A stretch of 64,000 nucleotides of DNA, taken from Thermotogota bacterium (GTDB taxonomy: Bacteria > Thermotogota > Thermotogae > Thermotogales > DSM-5069). The notes beneath the pieces were generated by a model that ran no database searches, was not told where the DNA came from, and saw only the letters and a list, made by a program, of their open reading frames with translations. Below, in pieces: positions 9,029 through 16,979 of the stretch; the stretch's first letter is position 1; every line of letters begins with the position of its first letter. The DNA lies in the NCBI GenBank assembly GCA_029551145.1, contig JAKPGA010000069.1:44051-108050 (forward strand), read 5' to 3'. The translations under genes and the position numbers were made by a program.

Positions 9029-9559
9029 TCAATCGATTTCTATCCACAGAACTACTGCTTCCTTTTTCTTGCTCGGATTCTTCAAAAAATGCTTTTTATC
9101 GGCACGGTAGTAAAAACAATCTCCCTGGGACAGTTTGTACCTAACATCATCGAGCCACAGGTCTACCTTGCCTTGTAATACATAGCCAAACTCATCACCT
9201 TCGTGATAGTCTTCTTCCTCTGTTTGTGCACCTGGCTTCAAAGTCACTAAAATGGGATCTATTTTCTTTGTCTCGACGTCACTCATCAACAACTGGGACG
9301 AAACCCCGTCTGGTTCATCGTAGACCGGTATTCTATCCTCTTTTCTGAAGACTACTTTTCTCTCTTCCTCCGAGAAAAACGCCTTCAAATCAGTCCCAAG
9401 AGCGCGCAAGATCTTTTCCAAAGTGTCCACAGACAAAGATGTCTTGTTACTTTCAAGCTGCGAGATAAAGCTTCTTGAAAGATCTGTACGCATTGCCAGT
9501 TCTTCTTGTGTCAACCCTCGAGACATTCTTAGCCTCTTAACCTTTTCACCCAAATCCAC
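9029..9559 (-). CDS. XRE-family regulator with C-terminal cupin
   Basis: A 176-residue regulator. Residues 1-60 form an XRE helix-turn-helix ('[19 protein letters not shown]', '[13 protein letters not shown]'). Residues ~95-175 form a cupin barrel ('[19 protein letters not shown]'). This is the PuuR-like architecture, and it is first in the operon ahead of speD-speE, so I infer a polyamine- or SAM-responsive regulator. I chose GTG 9559 ('[11 protein letters not shown]'), 7 nt after GAGGTG; the track start at 9622 would add a tail that covers the likely operator. Autoregulation is suggested by the CAGTATACTG palindrome about 50 bp upstream. Confidence 0.85.
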   Translation of the reverse strand: MDLGEKVKRLRMSRGLTQEELAMRTDLSRSFISQLESNKTSLSVDTLEKILRALGTDLKAFFSEEERKVVFRKEDRIPVYDEPDGVSSQLLMSDVETKKIDPILVTLKPGAQTEEEDYHEGDEFGYVLQGKVDLWLDDVRYKLSQGDCFYYRADKKHFLKNPSKKKEAVVLWIEID

Positions 9560-9607
9560 CGAAAACACCTCAATCCATCTGTAGAAGCCATTATCCGAAC
9601 TTATGTC

Positions 9608-9617
9608 CAGTATACTG
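9608..9617. promoter_or_regulatory. palindrome CAGTATACTG, candidate operator
   Basis: A perfect 10-bp palindrome about 50 bp upstream of the XRE-cupin start. A related string (GATACTGAACAG) overlaps the candidate -10 of the divergent promoter near 9717. XRE dimers bind short palindromes, so this is a candidate operator serving both directions. No binding evidence. Confidence 0.4.
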
Positions 9618-9693
9618 TTCACATTGGGTCAACTTACATAGTCATTATATGCATGTCTTGCTCGAAAAAATACTAAGAAATCTTTAAGAGTAC

Positions 9694-9722
9694 TTTACAA
9701 AAGAGATTAAACTGGTGATACT
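9694..9722 (+). promoter_or_regulatory. candidate promoter for the dCMP deaminase/korBC operon
   Basis: TTTACA, 17 nt, GATACT. This is a fair sigma-A match in the 290-bp divergent region 9560-9849. The expected transcript start near 9729 would leave a leader of about 120 nt before ATG 9850, in which I see no clear SD or hairpin. A second -10-like TATATT at 9835-9840 could instead give a near-leaderless mRNA. Confidence 0.4.
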
Positions 9723-9849
9723 GAACAGTTTATTCACACGTCCTGGTTCATGCACAAATCTCGTTAACTATTGTGAACATTTCGAAGATGCCAAGGTAAC
9801 TCAGGGCAGATTTCATTTTTCATGTAAAGTGTTGTATATTATTAATGCT

Positions 9850-10377
9850 ATGAATGAATTGGATTTGATCACCTACTTGCAGAAGATCGAACTGAAACAG
9901 AATATCGACAGTAGAATCTCGTGGGATGAATATTTCATGAGAATATGCTGTATTGTGAGTGAAAGGTCCACATGCGTTCATAGGAAGGTAGGAGCAGTAA
10001 TTGTCAAAGAAAACAGAATTCTTGCCACAGGCTACAATCAACCACCATCGGGATTTCCGCATTGCGACTCGATAGGCTGTATACGCGATGATTTGAAGAT
10101 ACCTTCTGGCAGAAATCAGGAAATATGCTATGGCCTACATGCCGAGCAAAACGCGCTGATGCAGGCAGCCAGATTCGGCATATCAACTAATGGAGCCACG
10201 ATATACGTAACGGCAAAACCGTGCTCGGTATGCGCGAGGCTCATAATAAATGCGGGTATACTTAGAGTAGTGTATTTTTCAGATTATCCCGATCCACTGA
10301 CAGATTATTTCTTTAGAGCATGTAACATCAAAGTTGAATTGGTCAATATCACTGGAGGTGAATCTTTTGAAGGTTGA
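9850..10377 (+). CDS. dCMP/cytidine deaminase family protein (ComEB-like)
   Basis: Zinc-dependent deaminase, most like deoxycytidylate deaminase, which converts dCMP to dUMP for thymidylate synthesis. The family opening 'SWDEYFMRICCIVSERSTC' is present, then the zinc motif 'GLHAEQNALMQAA' (His ligand and catalytic Glu) and 'TAKPCSVCARLIINAGI' (two Cys ligands). The start is uncertain: the track's 9715 adds residues unlike the family and lies in the promoter, so I use ATG 9850 (175 residues), though no SD precedes it. It overlaps korB by 11 nt. Confidence 0.82.
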   Translation: MNELDLITYLQKIELKQNIDSRISWDEYFMRICCIVSERSTCVHRKVGAVIVKENRILATGYNQPPSGFPHCDSIGCIRDDLKIPSGRNQEICYGLHAEQNALMQAARFGISTNGATIYVTAKPCSVCARLIINAGILRVVYFSDYPDPLTDYFFRACNIKVELVNITGGESFEG

Positions 10378-11173
10378 AAAATTGACATCTTATCTACGTC
10401 AGGACCATTGGCCAACCATATGGTGCCCTGGATGTGGAAACGGAATAATACTGAAGGCCTTTTTGCAGGCGGTCGACAATCTTGGTATAAAACCTGAACG
10501 AATGGCTGTGGTGTCGGGTATAGGTTGTTCATCGAGAGCCACTGGCTATATAGATTTCAATACGCTACACACTTTACACGGAAGGGCTATTGCATTTGCA
10601 ACGGGTGTAAAACTCTCAAAACCAGATTTTCAGGTTGCGGTGCTCGGTGGTGACGGTGACATTCTCGCCATAGGTGGAAACCATTTCATTCACGCTTGTC
10701 GCCGCAACATAGACATCACAATAGTTGTTTTCAACAACATGATATACGGTATGACGGGTGGTCAGAATTCCCCTACCACTCCATTTGAAAAAGTCGCCTC
10801 GACAACGCCCTATGGTAATATCGAGAAACCATTTGATGTCGTTAAGATGGCCGTCGCTGCGGGTGCTACCTACGTTGCAAGGGCGACCGTTTACCATTAT
10901 CCACTATTGGTTCGCTACATATCGAAGGCCTTGAGTCACAGAGGTACGGCAGTTGTGGAAGCCGTTACAAACTGTCATACGTATTATGGGAGATACAACA
11001 GAATTGGCGATGCCCCACAGATGATCGACTATTTCAAGAAAAACAGCATCATGTTGGATAAAGCCAAGAGCATGCCTGAAGCAGAACTCAAAGATAAGAT
11101 AGTCATAGGAGAATTCCACGAAGAAGATAGACCCACCTTTCAGGATCTTTACAAAGCGGCAACATTGCATTGA
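10367..11173 (+). CDS. 2-oxoacid:ferredoxin oxidoreductase, beta subunit
   Basis: TPP-binding subunit of a KorB-type enzyme that oxidatively decarboxylates a 2-oxoacid to acyl-CoA and reduces ferredoxin. Signatures are 'WPTIWCPGCGNGIILKAF' (cluster/TPP cysteines), 'VAVLGGDGDILAIGGNH' (TPP Mg site) and 'FNNMIYGMTGGQNSPTTP', which favours the 2-oxoglutarate or broad 2-oxoacid branch over pyruvate. TTG start at 10367 behind GGAGGTGA inside the deaminase 3' end (268 residues). The gamma subunit follows. The alpha subunit, which completes the active site, and a ferredoxin-like delta subunit are not in this operon. Confidence 0.9.
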   Translation: MKVEKLTSYLRQDHWPTIWCPGCGNGIILKAFLQAVDNLGIKPERMAVVSGIGCSSRATGYIDFNTLHTLHGRAIAFATGVKLSKPDFQVAVLGGDGDILAIGGNHFIHACRRNIDITIVVFNNMIYGMTGGQNSPTTPFEKVASTTPYGNIEKPFDVVKMAVAAGATYVARATVYHYPLLVRYISKALSHRGTAVVEAVTNCHTYYGRYNRIGDAPQMIDYFKKNSIMLDKAKSMPEAELKDKIVIGEFHEEDRPTFQDLYKAATLH

Positions 11174-11187
11174 AGGAGGTGCACCAC

Positions 11188-11787
11188 TTGAGAATCAACG
11201 ACCCTTTGAGTGTGAGAGTAGCAGGAATCGGTGGTCAAGGGAATATACTCGCTGGGAAACTGCTTGCGCAGGCAGCAGTTTTCGACGGAAAATACGTAGT
11301 TCAGACACAGCTCTACGGTGCTCAAGTAAGAGGTGGTATAAGCCACTGTGACATCATAGTTTGTGATGAGTGGATAGATTTTCTCGAACCTTCTCAATTC
11401 GACATAATGTACATAATGCATCTGGATGCGCTGAAAGCATATCAGAAATTTCTAAGGCCAAATGGAGTCATCCTCATGGATTCAACGTTTGGTGAGATTT
11501 CACCACAGAGTCTCCACAGGACCAGAAAGATCCTGCTGATTCCACTTGAAAAACTCGCAATAGAGAAGTTCGAAACGCCCATTGTTAGTAACATGATAGG
11601 TCTTGGAGCTCTGGTGAAAGCCACTCAGATCGTCACGCTGAATTCTTTGATCAAATCTGTCTATGAACTGGTTTCTGAGAAGTACACGAAGATGAACATA
11701 GAGGCGATCAAATATGGCTACGAGACAACTAATAAGGAATTCAAGATCAGAGCCGAACAAAAGGTCAAAACGGTTGGCTTCGAATAA
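11188..11787 (+). CDS. 2-oxoacid:ferredoxin oxidoreductase, gamma subunit
   Basis: Gamma-domain subunit (199 residues), partner of the beta subunit 14 nt upstream. It opens with the typical 'VRVAGIGGQGNILAGKLLA' and continues with 'QTQLYGAQVRGGISHCDI', the CoA-side region of this family. TTG start at 11188 lies 6 nt after AAGGAGGTG; the track's 11170 start is the SD region itself. The end overlaps the DgkA-like gene. Confidence 0.9.
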   Translation: MRINDPLSVRVAGIGGQGNILAGKLLAQAAVFDGKYVVQTQLYGAQVRGGISHCDIIVCDEWIDFLEPSQFDIMYIMHLDALKAYQKFLRPNGVILMDSTFGEISPQSLHRTRKILLIPLEKLAIEKFETPIVSNMIGLGALVKATQIVTLNSLIKSVYELVSEKYTKMNIEAIKYGYETTNKEFKIRAEQKVKTVGFE

Positions 11788-12232
11788 CCTTTTTGATTCT
11801 TTTAGAAACGCAGTTGTGGGCCTTGTAGAGGCCTTAAAACGTGAAAGGAATCTTAAAGTACATTTTCTCATAGGAACTGTGGTTCTTGTCAGTTCGTATT
11901 TTCTTGATATCTCGAGTGGTGAAATGCTTTGGTTAACATTTGCTGTCTTCTCTGTGATCGGCATGGAATTGATAAATACTATGGTTGAGGGAATGATGGA
12001 TGTTTACAGTGAAAATCACGATCCACGCATCAAGTTCGTCAAAGATGTTGCAGCCGGGATAGTTTTGTGGTATTCTTTATTCGCAGTGGTTGTTGGTCTT
12101 ATAGTTCTTGGGCGAGCCTTGTTCAATTGGAAAGCCGATTTGGGGAGATTTCTTGCGTTGTTGTATGTTGTTTTCTTCCCAATAATTGTTTTGGGTGGAG
12201 GGTTGAAGAGGCGTGGCAAACGCAAAGATTAG
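11774..12232 (+). CDS. diacylglycerol/undecaprenol kinase (DgkA family)
   Basis: Small integral-membrane lipid kinase. The family signature 'GMELINTMVEGMMDVYSENHDPRIKFVKDVAAG' holds the catalytic Glu and the metal-binding residues. Three membrane spans match the DgkA core, and a fourth hydrophobic segment near the C-terminus ('LLYVVFFPIIVLGGG') extends it beyond the usual ~125 residues. In Gram-positive-like lineages the substrate is undecaprenol, for cell-wall carrier lipid; which lipid is used here is inferred. TTG 11774 ('MASNNLFDSFRNA') is the most likely start, inside the gamma-subunit gene. Overlaps cheB by 20 nt. Confidence 0.85.
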   Translation: MASNNLFDSFRNAVVGLVEALKRERNLKVHFLIGTVVLVSSYFLDISSGEMLWLTFAVFSVIGMELINTMVEGMMDVYSENHDPRIKFVKDVAAGIVLWYSLFAVVVGLIVLGRALFNWKADLGRFLALLYVVFFPIIVLGGGLKRRGKRKD

Positions 12233-13253
12233 CGTGGTGGTTGTCGATGATTCGGCTTTCATGAGAATGGTTCTCAAAGATATCATCGATAGTCAGCCAG
12301 ATATGCAGGTAGTCGGTATAGCAAAAGATGGTTTGGAGGCACTCCAGATCATTCAAGCAAAGAAACCAGATGTTGTCACGCTCGATGTGGAAATGCCCAA
12401 GATGAATGGCATAGAAACTCTGAAGAATATCATGGCGAAGTTTCCCACGCGTGTCATCATGGTGAGCAGTCTTACCGAGGAAGGTGCAGATATCACAATT
12501 ACAGCACTTTCAATAGGGGCCGTTGATTTTCTGACAAAACCTGCCGGATCTACATCTCTGAGCTTCAGAGAAGTCGCAGACATCTTGGTTCAGAAAATAA
12601 GAACCGCTTCTTCCATTGATCCATCCAGATTGATCGCAAAGTCTTCCCCATCAAAAGTTGTAGCTGGTCCGAGAAAGGTTTCTGCCTTTGAAAAAGCTAT
12701 CGTAATAGGCGCATCAACAGGAGGTCCAAGATCGCTCGATCAGATTATCCCGGCGCTGCCAAAAGATTTTCCAGCGCCTATCTTTTTAGTTCAGCACATG
12801 CCTCCCATGTTCACAAAATCTCTCGCGATGCGCTTGAATTCTCTTTCGAGTGTTCAAGTCAAAGAGGCTGAAGATTCCGAAGTTGTTAAAAAGGGTACCG
12901 TCTATGTCGCTCCAGGTGATTATCACATGGGTGTAAAGATTGAAGGCAGTGTGATCAAGATTTTGCTGGATCGATCCGAAAAGATAAACAACGTTAGACC
13001 TGCTGTTGATTTCACTCTCATGAAAGTTGCAGAGATTTACAAAGGTAACACCGTGGGAGTTATACTCACAGGCATGGGGAGAGATGGTGCGAAAGGCGCT
13101 TTCAAGGTAAAATATTATTCTGGTAAGATAATAGCTGAGGACGAGTCAACCTGTGTTGTCTATGGTATGCCAAAGGCCGTTGTGGAAGAAGGATACGCAG
13201 ATTTTGTTCTACCTGCTCACAAGATACCAGAAAAGCTTGTTGAACTTGTATAA
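12213..13253 (+). CDS. cheB: chemotaxis methylesterase/glutamine deamidase CheB
   Basis: Response regulator enzyme that removes methyl groups from chemoreceptors and deamidates receptor glutamines. Residues ~6-125 form the receiver domain ('VVVVDDSAFMR', phosphoacceptor Asp in 'VVTLDVEMPKMNG', 'VDFLTKPAG'). Residues ~155-345 form the esterase domain with the Ser of 'VIGASTGGPRSL', the His of 'LVQHMPPMF' and the Asp of 'TGMGRDGAKG'. GTG start after GAGG, within the upstream gene. No other chemotaxis gene is nearby. Confidence 0.96.
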   Translation: MANAKISVVVVDDSAFMRMVLKDIIDSQPDMQVVGIAKDGLEALQIIQAKKPDVVTLDVEMPKMNGIETLKNIMAKFPTRVIMVSSLTEEGADITITALSIGAVDFLTKPAGSTSLSFREVADILVQKIRTASSIDPSRLIAKSSPSKVVAGPRKVSAFEKAIVIGASTGGPRSLDQIIPALPKDFPAPIFLVQHMPPMFTKSLAMRLNSLSSVQVKEAEDSEVVKKGTVYVAPGDYHMGVKIEGSVIKILLDRSEKINNVRPAVDFTLMKVAEIYKGNTVGVILTGMGRDGAKGAFKVKYYSGKIIAEDESTCVVYGMPKAVVEEGYADFVLPAHKIPEKLVELV

Positions 13254-13270
13254 AAAAAGGGGAGATGAGA

Positions 13271-14092
13271 GTGAAAAGATTTTCTATCCTGTTTTCTCTT
13301 TTTCTTCTGTCCGTGGTGATCTTTGGGGGGTATCTAACCGTATCTTATGTGATTCAACCCGGTGATAATCTGTACGACATTGCCAAGAAGTTCAAAGTTT
13401 CTCCATCTACGATTCTTGACTGGAACAATCTGTCAAATCCGCTGAAATTAAAAACCGGACAACAAATTGTGATTCCACAACCAGAAGGTTTCATTTACAC
13501 TGTAAAACAAGGAGACAGCCTTTACACGATTGCACGTATGTTTTTCACGGTAGTCAGTGATATCATGTTAGCCAATGAATTGAGTAGCGACTTCATAAGA
13601 CCTGGTCAAAAACTGTTCATACCACAAAAGAGTGTTGGGAAAGCCTTTAATACTGAGAAGGGATATATCTGGCCGGTCTATGGAGTGATCTCCTCACCTT
13701 ATGGCTGGCGTATTCATCCGGTAACTAAGCAGATGTCGTTCCACTCCGGACTCGACATAGCGGCACCAGAAGGAACACCCATCTTTTCCTCGACTTCAGG
13801 TACGGTGTCCTTTACAGGGGAAAAGTCTGGATACGGCCTTATGGTCGAAGTGAAATCGGGCAACAATATCATTCGGTATGGTCATCTTTCAAAGATCACT
13901 GTGTACGTTGGTCAGAGAGTGGAGAGAGGCACTCTGGTGGGAAGGGTAGGGAGTACGGGTGTGAGTACAGGCCCTCATTTGCACTTTGAAGTACTTGCGA
14001 ACAGCGAGACTGTCAATCCTCTTGCTTTGCTGCCGTCCTCGAGCAAAGTCTACGTTCTAAAAGAAGGGGTGGAGGCGGCAGGTGGAGAGTGA
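13271..14092 (+). CDS. secreted LysM-M23 peptidase
   Basis: Predicted cell-wall endopeptidase (273 residues). After an N-terminal signal segment ('FSILFSLFLLSVVIFGG') come two LysM repeats ('YVIQPGDNLYDIAKKF', 'YTVKQGDSLYTIARMF') for glycan binding. The M23 lysostaphin-like domain follows, with zinc ligands in 'FHSGLDIAAPEG' and 'GPHLHFEV', so it should be active. GTG 13271 is 6 nt after AAGGGGAG; the track's ATG 13265 abuts the SD. The stop codon directly abuts that of the convergent hydrolase. Confidence 0.92.
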   Translation: MKRFSILFSLFLLSVVIFGGYLTVSYVIQPGDNLYDIAKKFKVSPSTILDWNNLSNPLKLKTGQQIVIPQPEGFIYTVKQGDSLYTIARMFFTVVSDIMLANELSSDFIRPGQKLFIPQKSVGKAFNTEKGYIWPVYGVISSPYGWRIHPVTKQMSFHSGLDIAAPEGTPIFSSTSGTVSFTGEKSGYGLMVEVKSGNNIIRYGHLSKITVYVGQRVERGTLVGRVGSTGVSTGPHLHFEVLANSETVNPLALLPSSSKVYVLKEGVEAAGGE

Positions 14093-14848
14093 TCAATGTT
14101 TTTTTATCCAGTCGATCAAGTCCTTCATGAAGATCGGACCGTTTTTTTCGTCCTCGAACAGTTCGTGAAAGCTACCTTTGTACACCTTCAGAGTCTTATC
14201 TGGTGAGCTGATCAAATCAAAAAGTTGTTTTCCGCCTTCTGGAAATGTGATCGAATCTTTCTCACCAAGCGCTACAAGACAAGGGACACTTATTTTGTTT
14301 GCTTCCTTCAGAGCAACTCTTGAATTGACAAACATGTCATGAGCAAGTTTTGCGCTGATCTTTTTATGTACTAACGGATCTTTAACGTATCTTTTCACAG
14401 CATCTTTGTTTGTCGAGAGGTTATTTGGATCTATACCGTTGTCAAAGGTGAGCCTTGGTGCTACCAGTGAAAAAAAAGATGCAACAAATCTCAACAAGGA
14501 ATTGTCCTTTGACAGCCTTAAAGCAGGTGAAGTGACTACTAATCCACGCAGATTTTCTCTCAGTTCAGCATACCTGACCGCGATGAGCCCACCCAGACTG
14601 TGACCCATCAGAAAGGAATTTGGATGTGATTCAAGCAATCTATCAAGAAAGTCAAAGATCTCCTCGAAGGTTGCATGTCCTCTTTTTCCTGAGCTTTCAC
14701 CATGGCCCGGCAGATCAAAAAGGATCAAGCCATAATCTTCTTTCTGAAGAAGTTCTGAAAGCCACAGATACCTTTTTGAGTGTTCTCCCAAACCATGAAC
14801 AAGTATTACGTGCCCCTTCCTACCTTGAAACTCTTTTATCCACAACAT
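14093..14848 (-). CDS. alpha/beta hydrolase, monoacylglycerol-lipase-like
   Basis: Serine hydrolase of 251 residues. The oxyanion region is 'VILVHGLGEHSKRY', the nucleophile elbow is 'LMGHSLGGLIAV', and the catalytic Asp and His probably lie in 'VALGEKDSI' and 'KGSFHELF'. 'DLPGHGESSGKRG' is typical of monoglyceride lipases and lysophospholipases. I use ATG 14848, 9 nt after GGAGG within the rnr 3' end; the track start adds 18 residues. It is the last gene of the long minus-strand operon. The natural ester is unknown. Confidence 0.88.
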   Translation of the reverse strand: MLWIKEFQGRKGHVILVHGLGEHSKRYLWLSELLQKEDYGLILFDLPGHGESSGKRGHATFEEIFDFLDRLLESHPNSFLMGHSLGGLIAVRYAELRENLRGLVVTSPALRLSKDNSLLRFVASFFSLVAPRLTFDNGIDPNNLSTNKDAVKRYVKDPLVHKKISAKLAHDMFVNSRVALKEANKISVPCLVALGEKDSITFPEGGKQLFDLISSPDKTLKVYKGSFHELFEDEKNGPIFMKDLIDWIKKH

Positions 14849-16979
14849 TGTTCTCATCCTCCACCAATTCAAAATCCACTTCACCAGAGATCTTGTTAGC
14901 ATTCGTTACCCTTGCTTTTATCACATCACCAATCTTGAATGTTCGCCCACTTCTTTCGCCAATCAGAATGTTCTTCTTCTCGTCGTAATTATAGTAATCA
15001 CTCAACGTAGATATATGTATCAAGCCAGATATAAGTTTGTCAGGGATTTCAACAAACAGTCCAAATCTTGCCACGTTAGTAACTACGACATCAAATACCT
15101 TGCCCATGTATCTGCTTATGTACTCGACCTTCTTTATACTGATCAAGTCCCATTCTGCCTCGTCTGCCACTCTTTCACGTTTACTGCAATGCTCTGCGAT
15201 CTTTGGAAGCAATTGTGAATACATCTCAATTTGCTCCGATTTGAACTTGCCACCCTGTTTGACGTACAGCTTCAAAAGTCTATGTACCATAAGGTCTGGG
15301 TATCTTCTGATCGGCGACGTGAAATGAGTGTAAGCAAAAGACGCGAGACCAAAATGGCCAACGTTGTAGGCAGAGTAAATCGCACGCTTCATTGAGCGCA
15401 CAAGTAATTTCTCAACGCTTGATCTCAAAGGATGATCCTTAACAGCTTCCAATACTTTTTGCAGAATGCTTGGATGAACTGTTTTGGGGAACTTTATCTT
15501 CAATCCCAGTGCCTCGACATATTCTCTGAGCTGAAGCAGAACCTCAGGATCAGGTTGTTCATGTATTCTGTAAACGAAAGGCAGTCCGGCGTTGTGAAAA
15601 ATCTCAGCTACTGTTTCATTAGCCTTTATCATGAACTCTTCGATTAGGATCTCCGCTTCACCTCTTTTGCGTGGAACTATATCAACAACGTGTCCTTTGC
15701 TGTCTGTTATCACATCAACTTCTCCACCTTCCACGTCCAGTATCGCACCTCTTCGCCTTCTGTTCTCTCTAAGGATCTTGGACAGGTCACGCATCAAATC
15801 GAGTGAATGGCATATCTTTTTTCCCAATTTCGCTTGAGCGAGTTTGTCACCTGCAAAATACTCATTCACCAGTGTATAGGTGAGACGCTTCTTACTCTTT
15901 ATCACACTCGGTGCTATTTCATAATCTATGGTGTTCCCTTCACGATCGATGGTCATCTGAACGGTAAATGTGAGTCTGTCTTCGCCTTCTACTAAGCTGC
16001 ACAAATTGTTAGACAATTTGAAAGGCAGCATCGGAATGACTTTGTCCAGTAGATAAACACTCGTACCTCTTGAAAATGCTTCTCTGTCAACTGCAGAACC
16101 TTCTTTTACATAATGAGATACATCGGCAATATGTATGGACAAGAGATATTTACTTTTGGAAAGCTTTTTGATCGAAACTGCATCGTCAAAATCCTTAGCA
16201 TCCTCGCCATCTATGGTGAACACGATCTGATCTGTGAAGTTCTTTCTGTCCTTTTTTTCCTCGTCCAATACTCTGTCTGGCAGACCTTGAATTTCTTCAA
16301 TGACTTGCGAAGGGAACTCATCTCTCAATCCATGCTTGGCTACAACACTTGGGATGTCAATTGCAGGGTCATCAATATCACCGAGTACGCTCACAATCTC
16401 AGCTTCGGGGTATCTGCCGTGGGTCGGCCATTTGGTGATCTTTGCTATCACTTTTTGTCCTGGCCTCGCACCGTGTATAGATTCCACAGGCACATAAAAA
16501 TCGTACACGATCTTTGAGTCATCTGGTACCACATAGGACAGCGATCTTTTGAGCTGAAGAACGCCGACAATCTTTTCTCTGCCACGTTCCAAAACCTTTA
16601 CCACTCTGCCCATAGGTAGGTTTCTCCATCTACCCATTATTTCAACCAATACCTTGTCACCATGGATGGCACCATTTGTACTGTCAAGGGGTACGGCTAC
16701 CTCTTTGCTGTTTTCAGTCATGACAAATGCCATGTTGCCCCTTCTTGTGAACTCTATTGTGCCAACGATCAAATCTTCACCGATCTTTCGATATCGGCCC
16801 CTGCCGTCTCTGACAATTATTCCTTCTTTGATAAACTCATTCAATACGGTCTTCACCTGTTTTCTCTGATTCTTATTCTTTACACCAAGGAGCTTGAGAA
16901 TCTCCTTTTGCGTCAATTTCACATCTTCAGCAAAAATCTGTTCCATCCTTTTCCTCAGATCAGTGGAAGATTGTGACAC
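14820..16979 (-). CDS. rnr: ribonuclease R
   Basis: Processive 3'-5' exoribonuclease of the RNB family (719 residues). Order: N-terminal winged helix, two cold-shock domains ('IVGTIEFTRRGNMAFVM'), the RNB catalytic domain with the acidic Mg site 'IDGEDAKDFDDAVSI', 'FTSPIRRYPDLMVHRLL', and a C-terminal S1 domain ('VARFGLFVEIPDKLISGLIHIS'). The short tail lacks the long basic extension of E. coli RNase R. The GTG start lies only 3 nt after GGGGAGG; ATG 16946 behind GAGG is a good alternative. It overlaps the GGDEF gene upstream and the hydrolase downstream. Confidence 0.96.
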   Translation of the reverse strand: MSQSSTDLRKRMEQIFAEDVKLTQKEILKLLGVKNKNQRKQVKTVLNEFIKEGIIVRDGRGRYRKIGEDLIVGTIEFTRRGNMAFVMTENSKEVAVPLDSTNGAIHGDKVLVEIMGRWRNLPMGRVVKVLERGREKIVGVLQLKRSLSYVVPDDSKIVYDFYVPVESIHGARPGQKVIAKITKWPTHGRYPEAEIVSVLGDIDDPAIDIPSVVAKHGLRDEFPSQVIEEIQGLPDRVLDEEKKDRKNFTDQIVFTIDGEDAKDFDDAVSIKKLSKSKYLLSIHIADVSHYVKEGSAVDREAFSRGTSVYLLDKVIPMLPFKLSNNLCSLVEGEDRLTFTVQMTIDREGNTIDYEIAPSVIKSKKRLTYTLVNEYFAGDKLAQAKLGKKICHSLDLMRDLSKILRENRRRRGAILDVEGGEVDVITDSKGHVVDIVPRKRGEAEILIEEFMIKANETVAEIFHNAGLPFVYRIHEQPDPEVLLQLREYVEALGLKIKFPKTVHPSILQKVLEAVKDHPLRSSVEKLLVRSMKRAIYSAYNVGHFGLASFAYTHFTSPIRRYPDLMVHRLLKLYVKQGGKFKSEQIEMYSQLLPKIAEHCSKRERVADEAEWDLISIKKVEYISRYMGKVFDVVVTNVARFGLFVEIPDKLISGLIHISTLSDYYNYDEKKNILIGERSGRTFKIGDVIKARVTNANKISGEVDFELVEDENNVVDKRVSR

